10,758 nucleotides of DNA, taken from Verrucomicrobiales bacterium (GTDB taxonomy: Bacteria > Verrucomicrobiota > Verrucomicrobiia > Verrucomicrobiales > Akkermansiaceae). The position numbers were made by a program, and so were the translations under genes. Each line of letters starts with the position of its first letter. The stretch's first letter is position 1. The notes under the pieces are model-generated. The model was not told where the DNA came from and did not search any database. It was given only the letters and a program-made list of their open reading frames with translations. The DNA lies in contig PBTU01000047.1 of the NCBI GenBank assembly GCA_002729295.1, forward strand, positions 4,106 through 14,863. The letters are read 5' to 3'. Positions 1 through 6,180 of the stretch are shown here, piece after piece.

Positions 1-434
1 TGGGCCTCTTGGCCCTTGGTGTTGAATTTTTCATCCCAGGTGCTGGGGATATCGTTGCCATCGGTGCCTGCGATGATGTCGCCGGGAACGCGCATGTGGT
101 AGATCTTACCGACCCGTGCGGAATGGATTCCGTTCGCGCGAAAATGCTCGCCCATGTTCGTTCCTTTGCTTCCTTCATAGCGGCTGTGCATGAACGAGAG
201 GCGGGAAGGGGCACACCAAGTTCCCTGACAATAGGTTCGTTCGAAAACCATGCCGCGCTTGGCGAGGCGGTCGAGGTTTGGTGTTTTACAAATGGTGTTT
301 CCGTAGCAACCAAGCGAGCTAGCCTTGAGGTCATCGGAAACGATCAGGAGGACGTTTTTGATCTGTTTTTCCGCGCCCGCAGGAGGGATGAACAGAAAGA
401 TGGAGGCAAGAAGGGAAGGGAGTCGTGGTGACAT
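1..434 (-). CDS. Secreted sulfatase, N-terminal part (runs off left edge)
   Basis: This is the first 144 codons of a type I (formylglycine) sulfatase, which hydrolyses sulfate esters, probably on sulfated polysaccharides outside the cytoplasm. The start is the ATG at 434-432. A signal peptide spans about residues 1-21 and ends in PPAGA. It is followed by the metal-binding strand LLIVSDDL (Asp34, Asp35), KTPNLDRLAKRG at 50-61, and the active-site signature C74-A-P-S-R78. Cys74 (codon 213-215) is the residue expected to be oxidised to formylglycine. The stretch GKIYHMRVPGDI near 109-120 and the later GTDG and STWDEKFN resemble the iduronate-2-sulfatase-like group common in Planctomycetota and Verrucomicrobiota; that subgroup is from memory. 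The remaining two thirds or so lies outside the window. There is no Shine-Dalgarno motif before the start. The gene is divergent from the protease at 839, across about 400 bp of non-coding DNA. Confidence 0.93.
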   Translation of the reverse strand, partial: MSPRLPSLLASIFLFIPPAGAEKQIKNVLLIVSDDLKASSLGCYGNTICKTPNLDRLAKRGMVFERTYCQGTWCAPSRLSFMHSRYEGSKGTNMGEHFRANGIHSARVGKIYHMRVPGDIIAGTDGNDIPSTWDEKFNTKGQEA

Positions 435-757
435 GATGTCGGTGTCTAGCGTGAAACGAATGCTTTGCCGACTACAGAGATTGACTGTTTGAGATGAACA
501 AGTTCTCAACGCCTCCGAAATGCAGCAGAAATTCCCGCGAGCTAATCTTCTCAATCGGAGACGATTTCTGGGACACGCGGCCCCGAAAGTAACCAGCAGT
601 ATCGCTGGGAGAATCAGGAAAGAAGGCGAACAGGGCATCAAGGGCACGGGAGTTGATCCGAATTACCAAGCGAAAGAGCTCCGCAATTCCGCCGAGCCGA
701 ATAACGCCTGAAAACTAAAATCGCGCCTGGAGGCAGAGTTACACTAAATAAATAAAA
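435..757. other. Non-coding region between divergent genes
   Basis: This gap of about 400 bp (to 838) separates the divergently oriented sulfatase and protease and must hold both of their promoters. Short open frames of about 60 codons exist on both strands (520-711 plus, 472-669 minus), but neither shows a recognisable domain or a ribosome-binding site, and they overlap each other. A small hairpin CCAGC/GCTGG (593-597 / 604-608) has no following T-run, so it is not a convincing terminator. I see no convincing promoter for the leftward sulfatase. Confidence 0.5.
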
Positions 758-763
758 TATAAT
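758..763 (+). promoter_or_regulatory. Possible -10 box for the PEP-CTERM protease
   Basis: A perfect TATAAT lies at 758-763 inside a strongly AT-rich stretch: only 13 of the 100 bases from 741 to 840 are G or C. It sits about 75 bases upstream of the preferred start codon at 839. No good TTGACA-like hexamer is found 16-18 bases upstream (735-741 reads AGAGTTA), and in such AT-rich DNA a TATAAT can occur by chance. A second weaker box, TATAAC, lies at 785-790. Treat this as a candidate only. Confidence 0.3.
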
Positions 764-838
764 AATAAATATTTACTTGTGAATTATAACTATGAATCTA
801 TTTTAAGATTATCTAGTATTTTCATTAAAATTTATCAT

Positions 839-1786
839 ATGCGAAAGCTCATTTTCCCTTTAATTTCTCTGGTTCCTGGCGTTTCCAGCGGAATCATAGT
901 CGCTAATTATTCAAGTTTCGTAAACGACCGCTTTGAAAATGATCCCAGCTTCGTTGGAGCTGGCCTGGACTTTTCCGGAGTCGGAAGGACAACAAACGGC
1001 CGCTGGGGGGCCATGATCGGTGACAACTACTTCGTCACAGCCATCCATTTTCCCGCAACGGGAAATATCCAATTCCTCACAAACAATAATCCTTCGGGTG
1101 CCATTTTCCAATACACCGTCGCAGGGAGCTTTAACGTTTCAGGCACCGATATTCAGACTGGCTATTTCAACGAAGCAGTCGAACCCTCCATTGCCCGCTA
1201 CACCTACAACACAAACAATGCCAACGCCCTGGCCGATCTCGGGATAGCGGGAACCACCCTCTACCTGAACGGGGATCGCATTGCGGGCTCCGCAGGAACG
1301 ATCTTGGACCACGTTGTGGCTGTAAATCAGGCTGAATCCTGGTTCGAGGAGGGAACGGACGTTATCCAAGTTCCTGGCTCCGGAGGAATCAATAATACCT
1401 TTAGCAATGATGCGGATTTCGATCAGATCGTTATGTTTGAAAATTCCGAATCCCAACTCCAAAGCGGAGATTCCGGATCGCCACTTTTTTCAAACCAAGG
1501 AGCTTCTCTCAGAATGGAAGGCATTGCATGGGCCGTCGTCCTCCCCCCGGAATTTACCGGAAATTTCGATACCACCGCCAGTGGCTTAGAGCAAAGATCC
1601 GGAACACTCTATGGCTATCTTGGTTCCTACGACACCGATATTCAAAATGTGATTTCCAACGCATCGGCCCCGATTCCAGAGCCCTCGGGCCTTGCCCTGG
1701 GGAAGTTCGGGCTGCTGGCAGGAATGGGAGTGCTGCTGGCAGGAATGGGGGTGCTATTCCTTCGCTTGCTGATCTCGACTACTTGA
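839..1786 (+). CDS. Secreted trypsin-like (S1-type) serine protease with PEP-CTERM tail
   Basis: This is a 315-residue exported protease by sequence. A signal peptide occupies about residues 1-18 (MRK, a hydrophobic core, then VSSG). A chymotrypsin-fold triad can be picked out: His70 in FVTAIHF (family pattern TAAHC), Asp104 in GTDIQTGYF, and Ser212 in GDSGSP (210-215). The C-terminus has the sorting signature P280-E-P282, a hydrophobic helix, then Arg309 and LLISTT. This marks a PEP-CTERM protein, which the exosortase system anchors or releases at the cell surface. The tail is odd: the helix contains a 7-residue duplication and the usual arginine cluster at the end is reduced to one Arg. The ATG at 839 is chosen because it starts a proper signal peptide; a GTG at 779 in the same frame would place 20 uncharacteristic residues before it. 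The stop overlaps the stop of the convergent gene by 8 bp. The substrate is unknown. Confidence 0.85.
   Translation: MRKLIFPLISLVPGVSSGIIVANYSSFVNDRFENDPSFVGAGLDFSGVGRTTNGRWGAMIGDNYFVTAIHFPATGNIQFLTNNNPSGAIFQYTVAGSFNVSGTDIQTGYFNEAVEPSIARYTYNTNNANALADLGIAGTTLYLNGDRIAGSAGTILDHVVAVNQAESWFEEGTDVIQVPGSGGINNTFSNDADFDQIVMFENSESQLQSGDSGSPLFSNQGASLRMEGIAWAVVLPPEFTGNFDTTASGLEQRSGTLYGYLGSYDTDIQNVISNASAPIPEPSGLALGKFGLLAGMGVLLAGMGVLFLRLLISTT
1711..1752 (+). repeat. 21-bp tandem duplication in the PEP-CTERM tail
   Basis: Two copies of a 21-base unit lie at 1711-1731 and 1732-1752 and differ only at position 19 (A in the first, G in the second). The unit begins GCTGCTGGCAGGAATGGG. The duplication is in frame and doubles the peptide LLAGMGV inside the membrane helix of the sorting tail. 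It looks like a recent slippage or duplication event. Confidence 0.9.
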
Positions 1787-4292
1787 AGAACTTTGCAAAC
1801 TGGGTGGTTGCCTCTGGGCCGGCTTTGCCGAAGTAGAGGTCGGCGGCTTCGAGTGAGCCGGCGCATTCGAGGTAGAATGCGGTGATCCCGAAGAGGAAAT
1901 AGTTCTCTGGTTCCTCTGCTGAGAGGGAAAGGGTGACTGCGGCCCGGTCGGGGAAGGGGAGTTTGTCAAAGGTGACCGGTGGGAGTTCCTTGCCGTCTTT
2001 TTCGATAAAGTGGAGGAGGCCGGTTTTGTCTACATTGACCAAGGAGGCCGTCCTGCGAACGGAAGGTAGCGTGACCGGAGCTTTAGGGAGTTTCTTGTCG
2101 GCGTGGAGGTCGGCAAGTTTGATTGTCATTTCGTAATCCACTTGCGCGAGGGCCTCGGGTTTGGGTGTCCGTTGGGTGCGGGCGTTTCCGGCGATGAGCT
2201 TTTGCTCCAGGGCGGCGGCCTGATCGATACGGTGCACGCGGATCTTATTACCGCCTGCGGGGACGGCCCAGACGATGGCTCCGTCGTCAAGGGTATAGAG
2301 ATCGTCGTAAGGCGAGAGCTTGGCGGTGGTGTTGGTGCTCTGGGGCGTGACGACGTCGAGCGAGGAGCTAAGAACGATTTGCTTCATTCCGTTGGATTCG
2401 TGCCAGGCGACAAAGATGTTTTTGCCATCGCGGGCAATGCGTGGGTAGGCACCAAAGCCACCTTCCTTGTGTTTGGTGAGCCATTTCTCTCTGGTGGTAT
2501 TGCCATTTTCATCGAGAATGAGAATACAGACGTCGTGACCTTCCCGTCCATTGGCCGAAGCGAAGACGACGCCGAATTTTCGATTGGGAAGAGCGAGCAG
2601 TCCACCGGTTTGGCAGTTGGTGACGTTGGCGCCGGATTCTCCTTCGATAGCGTGGTAGGTTTGATTAGCGATGGCTTTTCCTCCGGAGCCGGGCCAGCGA
2701 CTAAATCCGAGGGCACGGGGGTAAGCGTCGCCGTGGGCGAGGGCGCAGAATTCACCGTTGGCGAAGATGAGACGTTGGTCGAAGTTGTGACTGTAAAACC
2801 AGCCGCTGCCTCCCGGGAGCTTTTTTCCTTTTTCGTTGAGGAATCCGACGTAGCCACCCTGGTGTCTCACACCGTCGTTAAAAAGCTGATTGTTGGCGAG
2901 ATAGAAGGCGATGGTTTTGCTTTTTGGATTGTAAGCAATGCGAGCAGTTCCAGCTCCCCCGGGGCCGCCTTTGGAATTCATCTCCTTGTGGTTCTTCTCG
3001 CCAAAGATTCTCGTATTAAAAATCTCGCTGCCATCGAGGCCTATACGCGCCACCCAATATTCGGAGTTTCCGTTGCCGTGGCTGTTGTCTTTGCAGTAGC
3101 CGATGGCGTAGCCCATTTCTTCTGGCAAGCGGGTCGCGCCGAGGAGCGCGCCAGCGCCCGTGATGAATGAGGGCGTGAGTTCCTGTCCGTCCGCCGAGCA
3201 TTGCATGATGTGAATGGTTCGCTGGCTGGAGTTGTGCCAGGCGAGATCGTATGTGCCTCCGGCGACGGGCATGAGCGTGAGTGAAGGTTTGTTTCCGTAT
3301 GGTGAGAGTCGGGTCACGGAAGCAGCACCTGGGACTCTGCCCTTGGTGGAGAATTCTGTGAGTCTGGCTGGTCGGGAGGAGGCGAGCGTCTTGTAGAGGC
3401 TTTGGTGCCAGGTTTTTTCCATGGCCGAGGTGGCCTTGGGCTCTGCCTTGGCGTCGTCGGAGATGAGCTGGAACGTGGTCTTTTGGAAATCGGGGTTGGA
3501 AAGAAGAGTGTAAGCGAAGCGGCTGGCAAGGGCTCCGTTGAGGTCTTCTTCTTCCGCAAAGGCTTCATCGGACAGGTTAAGCTTCTCCGAGAGATTGGGA
3601 CGGAGGCTGCTACTTTGCAGAATGGTGTTTTGCAGCGCGTTCCGGAAGTTGGAGCAGTGGATGTCCAGGGTGCAGGGTTGGCCTTTGTATACGTCGAAGG
3701 TTTCGAAATAGGATTCGTAGCCTTTGGCGAGAAAGGGCGGGAGCGGTTTGTCGGGTCGCCAGAGTTTGAGGTAGAGGCGGACGAGGTGTCCTTGGAGGAG
3801 CCCGACATCGACGCACTTGGTGAGATTGTTTTCGGAACCGGGATGGACTTCCCATTTGCTGAGGAGATGAATCTCGGCGAGCGTGCTGCCGTCGGCCTTC
3901 TTCGTGATCTGCGAAAACCCTTTTTCTGGATTATTGTCGGGAAAAGTTTCCTCAACCCGGTGAATGGTGAACTGAAATTGAACGTTCTCCGTACGGGTTT
4001 CGGAGGCGGGAAGCTGGATGACTTTGGGAAGCGATTTGAGCGATTGGCTTAAGTGGATGAAAGCCTCTGAGGCCAGCTTACTCGAAACATCGGTTTGTGC
4101 GACGACGGTGGACTTTCCCAGCTTCCAAAATCCACCGCGTTCTTTTGCGGCTGCTTTGGTGAGGTTTCTGATCTCGTTGTCCTGTAAGGCGGACCATTTC
4201 CAGGAGCCCGGATAGCGGGTTTCTTCGGCCCTGATCGACGAGCCGAAGCAGGCAAGGACGAGAAGGAGGATGGAAAGGGATCGAGTGGTCAT
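1779..4292 (-). CDS. Large secreted protein: degenerate peptidase-like N-terminus, beta-propeller-like centre
   Basis: This 837-residue protein has a signal peptide (1-22, ending SSIRA), so it is exported; function unknown. Residues 160-197 (GLLQGHLVRLYL, then PPFLAKGYESYF) resemble the core of DUF1570 / peptidase-MA-like gluzincins (HExxH, then a WLxEGLAEYF-like motif). Only one histidine (His169) and Glu193 remain, so if related it is a non-catalytic version. Residues about 320-695 hold repeated strands with aromatic and Asp-Gly turns (SADGQEL, GLDGSEI, NEKGKKL, DENGNTT, DDGAIVWAV). They also include SHNFDQRLIF (501-510), GDAYPR (521-526) and a TGGLLALPNRKFGVVFAS stretch, typical of a secreted propeller. 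Residues 745-790 (DGKELPPVTFDKLPFPDR) look like a short SHD1-like segment, followed by a helical end. The start ATG lies 33 bp after the TIM-barrel gene, implying cotranscription. The domain assignments are inferences. Confidence 0.82.
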   Translation of the reverse strand: MTTRSLSILLLVLACFGSSIRAEETRYPGSWKWSALQDNEIRNLTKAAAKERGGFWKLGKSTVVAQTDVSSKLASEAFIHLSQSLKSLPKVIQLPASETRTENVQFQFTIHRVEETFPDNNPEKGFSQITKKADGSTLAEIHLLSKWEVHPGSENNLTKCVDVGLLQGHLVRLYLKLWRPDKPLPPFLAKGYESYFETFDVYKGQPCTLDIHCSNFRNALQNTILQSSSLRPNLSEKLNLSDEAFAEEEDLNGALASRFAYTLLSNPDFQKTTFQLISDDAKAEPKATSAMEKTWHQSLYKTLASSRPARLTEFSTKGRVPGAASVTRLSPYGNKPSLTLMPVAGGTYDLAWHNSSQRTIHIMQCSADGQELTPSFITGAGALLGATRLPEEMGYAIGYCKDNSHGNGNSEYWVARIGLDGSEIFNTRIFGEKNHKEMNSKGGPGGAGTARIAYNPKSKTIAFYLANNQLFNDGVRHQGGYVGFLNEKGKKLPGGSGWFYSHNFDQRLIFANGEFCALAHGDAYPRALGFSRWPGSGGKAIANQTYHAIEGESGANVTNCQTGGLLALPNRKFGVVFASANGREGHDVCILILDENGNTTREKWLTKHKEGGFGAYPRIARDGKNIFVAWHESNGMKQIVLSSSLDVVTPQSTNTTAKLSPYDDLYTLDDGAIVWAVPAGGNKIRVHRIDQAAALEQKLIAGNARTQRTPKPEALAQVDYEMTIKLADLHADKKLPKAPVTLPSVRRTASLVNVDKTGLLHFIEKDGKELPPVTFDKLPFPDRAAVTLSLSAEEPENYFLFGITAFYLECAGSLEAADLYFGKAGPEATTQFAKFFK

Positions 4293-4325
4293 GCTGGGAG
4301 AGGTAGGTGTTTCGAGGCCTTGATC

Positions 4326-5249
4326 CTAAAAGTGTGTGCGGAGAAGCTCGAGAGATTTGGGGATCGCGGTGAGAGGGTCTTCGAGGCCTTCGAATTCGAG
4401 TGAGACATAACCCCTGAAGCTGGCCTTCTTCATGATCTTGGCGATTCGGGCGTAGTCGAGGTCGAGAGTATACCAACGCCCCTTGCCATAATAGGTCTTG
4501 GCTTGAAGGAGGACAGTTGAAGGCGCGAGTTGGGCCAGGCGGTCGTAGGGATCTTCAAGGAAGTTTCCGGTGTCGAGAGTGACCTGGAGCCAGGGTGAGT
4601 TGATTTCGTTGACGACCTTCATCACGCCCTCGGGAGTGACCCCGAGGCCCCAGTGGTTCTCGAGTCCCATGATGACGCCGCGCTTGGCGGCTTCGGGAAC
4701 GAGTTTCGAGTAGGCTTCGATGACCCATTCGTAGGCATCTTTTTCGGTGTATCCTTTAAGAGGTTCTTCGATGCCGCGCTTGGCCATGAGGTCGTCGAAG
4801 CTTTTCGAGGTGCCCCAGGTTCCGGAATTCACCCGCATGGTGGGGATGCCGAGTTGGTAGGCTTGCTCGAGGCACTCCAGAGTGTGGTCGATATTCTTCT
4901 GTCGCTTCTCTTTGTCGGGGGAAAGAAATCCCTGGTGGGTGGAATAGCCCATGAGGTCGAGACCGAGAACAAAGGCCTGGCGTTTGATTTTTTGAAGCGC
5001 GACGTGGTCGGTGTCAACGAGTTGGCGTTGCAGGATTTCGAGGCCATCGAATCCCATGCGCGCGGCGTGCTCGAGATTGCTTTCGAGCGGGCGAAGTTCC
5101 TCGCGCCGGAATCCCCAAAAGGAATAAGAGGAGACGCCGATGCGGTTGCTTTGGGCTGAAACGAACTTGGCCGTCTCTTGTGCAAGAGAAGGAGTAAGAG
5201 CCAGGGTGCTGGCGGCAGCGGATCCGGTGAGAAAACTTCTTCGGTTCAT
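4326..5249 (-). CDS. Tat-exported sugar phosphate isomerase/epimerase-like TIM barrel
   Basis: This 307-residue protein belongs to the xylose-isomerase-like TIM barrel family (AP_endonuc_2 fold), many members of which act on sugars or sugar derivatives. It begins with a twin-arginine signal, N-R3-R4-S-F-L followed by an Ala-rich stretch to about residue 24 (SLAQ), so it should be exported folded with its metal bound. The barrel starts at RIGVSSYSFWGF (36-47). The expected metal ligands are visible: Glu197 in GLENHW, Asp226 in TLDTGN and Glu285 in SLEFEG. The position that is usually His (hxH-K pattern) appears to be Gln249 in LLQAK. The start is the ATG at 5249-5247, giving a complete Tat signal; there is no Shine-Dalgarno motif. 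It lies 31 bp after the remnant of the Ada-like gene and 33 bp before the propeller protein. The actual substrate cannot be read from the sequence. Confidence 0.9.
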   Translation of the reverse strand: MNRRSFLTGSAAASTLALTPSLAQETAKFVSAQSNRIGVSSYSFWGFRREELRPLESNLEHAARMGFDGLEILQRQLVDTDHVALQKIKRQAFVLGLDLMGYSTHQGFLSPDKEKRQKNIDHTLECLEQAYQLGIPTMRVNSGTWGTSKSFDDLMAKRGIEEPLKGYTEKDAYEWVIEAYSKLVPEAAKRGVIMGLENHWGLGVTPEGVMKVVNEINSPWLQVTLDTGNFLEDPYDRLAQLAPSTVLLQAKTYYGKGRWYTLDLDYARIAKIMKKASFRGYVSLEFEGLEDPLTAIPKSLELLRTHF

Positions 5250-5280
5250 TGGGTTAGGCTGAGGCTTTATTTGATGAATG

Positions 5281-5528
5281 TTAAGGGAGAAGTTTCAGGG
5301 GATGCGAACCTGTGAAGATTGAGGACTTCGGATTCACTCCGGTTCCCGGTGACGATTGCCCATTGTATGGTTGGGCGAAGCTGTAGGTGATGGTGAGGTT
5401 TGCTCCATCGGATTGAAGTTCGCCGGGCTCAGGCTCAGCTCCCCGGCGAGGGTGTCGAGGTCAGGTTGTTCTTCGTAATTCAAATTGATGAGATCGGTGA
5501 CTTAGCTGATGCGATCGTCGTCGTTCAT
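5281..5528 (-). pseudogene. Decayed Ada/Ogt-like HTH-methyltransferase remnant
   Basis: An ATG at 5528-5526 overlaps the alkB stop as ATGA and opens MNDDDRIS, followed by TAA (5504-5502). Reading on in the same frame gives VTDLINLN, then EEQPDLDTLAGELSLSPANF. This matches, from memory, the N-terminal AraC-type helix-turn-helix of bifunctional Ada-like proteins (pattern: eqPdLetLA...LSPfHFqR). From about 5415 the recognisable sequence moves to another frame and reads SDGANLTITYSFAQ, like the GGxGLTIxYSFAxSPFG segment that begins the methyltransferase part. That frame ends at TAA 5283-5281. The roughly 70 residues normally between these pieces, and the catalytic PCHRV region, are absent. Such proteins sense or repair alkylated DNA (O6-methylguanine) and often neighbour alkB. 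This copy cannot make a working product. The family match is by pattern recognition; the stop codon and frame break are seen directly. Confidence 0.7.
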
Positions 5529-6148
5529 GATTCTTGAAGCATGCGGCGAAAGGTGAGATTGATTCGGGGCGAGGTGATCTTTTTGCTCTTGGGGATCTGG
5601 TGTTGCCAGTTGCTTTGTGTCGTGCCTCGCATGATGAGGAGGCTGCCGTGCTCGAGCATGACAGAGACTTTCTCGCGGCTTTGGTTGTGACGGAAGTCGA
5701 AGCGGCGTTCGGCACCAAAACTCACCGAGGCGATATTGGCATTTTTTCCGAGGCCTTTTTCATCGTCATGATGCCAGCCCATGCCTTGGCTGCCATCAAG
5801 GTAGAGATTGAGGAGGCAGGAGTTGTAAGTGTAGTCCGCGATCTCTTCCACGACAGTCTTGATGGCGAGAAGGGACTCGGTCCATTTCAACGCGACATGA
5901 TTGTGGCCCGAGTAGGTGTAGGAATAATTCTCGTCGCCATACCACGCGACCTTTCGGGCGGTCACGATGTGTTTGCCAAACATGATGGCTTCGTCGTGCC
6001 GCCAGGGAATGTCTTGGAGGAGAGATTCCAGGAAGTTATCGGCTTGCGGGAGGTCGAAAGTGACACCGTGGTAAATCGCTTCACCATTCGAAGGGAGGAC
6101 GTTGGAGGGCGGGGTCGGGAGATCATCTAGCTTGAGTTTGAATTCCAT
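5525..6148 (-). CDS. alkB: AlkB-family 2-oxoglutarate/Fe(II) dioxygenase
   Basis: This 207-residue, apparently intact AlkB-type oxygenase would remove methyl groups from alkylated bases (1-methyladenine, 3-methylcytosine type lesions) in the cytoplasm by oxidative demethylation, using Fe(II) and 2-oxoglutarate. The iron-binding triad is visible as His126-x-Asp128 in GWHHDDE and His183 in WQHQIP. The 2-oxoglutarate-binding signature RxNxTFR is present as R195-I-N-L-T-F-R201, and N114-L-Y116 lies before the HxD. Length and motif order suit the short AlkB2-like bacterial group more than E. coli AlkB. It has no signal peptide, unlike most of its neighbours. Its stop overlaps by ATGA the start of the Ada-like remnant, the coupling expected of an alkB-ada pair. 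The start codon lies in one arm of a 9-bp inverted repeat; no Shine-Dalgarno motif is visible. It begins 23 bp after the broken epimerase-like gene. Confidence 0.93.
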   Translation of the reverse strand: MEFKLKLDDLPTPPSNVLPSNGEAIYHGVTFDLPQADNFLESLLQDIPWRHDEAIMFGKHIVTARKVAWYGDENYSYTYSGHNHVALKWTESLLAIKTVVEEIADYTYNSCLLNLYLDGSQGMGWHHDDEKGLGKNANIASVSFGAERRFDFRHNQSREKVSVMLEHGSLLIMRGTTQSNWQHQIPKSKKITSPRINLTFRRMLQES

Positions 6149-6180
6149 GAATCGCGTTTGAAGTCATCATCTCATGGAAT
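6142..6180 (-). promoter_or_regulatory. Inverted repeat covering the alkB start codon
   Basis: ATTCCATGA at 6142-6150 and TCATGGAAT at 6172-6180 are perfect 9-bp inverted copies with a 21-base spacer. The left arm contains the alkB start codon (6146-6148 on the plus strand) and the right arm contains the stop of the upstream broken gene (6172-6174). In the minus-strand transcript the two arms could pair and hide the start codon. It could equally be an operator or chance. Confidence 0.4.

Noticed and set aside
9..431. Plus-strand open frame of 140 codons at the left edge
   Set aside because: It is the complement of the sulfatase N-terminus, whose CAPSR active-site motif and signal peptide are unambiguous on the minus strand.
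593..608. Small hairpin CCAGC/GCTGG in the left intergenic region
   Set aside because: It has a 5-bp stem only, no poly-T tail and no nearby gene end on that side that would need a terminator.
520..711. Small plus-strand frame containing NRRRFLGHAAPKV, resembling a twin-arginine signal
   Set aside because: The arginines are not followed by a hydrophobic stretch, there is no domain or ribosome-binding site, and an overlapping frame exists on the other strand; chance is the simpler explanation.
779..838. GTG at 779 as the start of the protease, adding 20 residues
   Set aside because: The extra residues would disrupt the clean signal peptide beginning at ATG 839, and they lie in the AT-rich promoter-like region.
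2103..3170. Long plus-strand open frame (355 codons) opposite the propeller gene; similar ones at 3402-4052, 4653-5159, 5534-6130 and 8059-8676
   Set aside because: They are antisense to genes with clear signal peptides, motifs and coupling. Their translations are Gly/Val-rich with no recognisable domain, as expected from the complement of a GC-rich coding frame.
5420..5449. GC-rich inverted repeat TCGCCGGG / CCCGGCGA with a 14-base loop, considered as a terminator
   Set aside because: It has no T-run on either strand and lies inside the HTH-coding part of the Ada-like remnant, where it encodes LAGELSLSPA-type residues.
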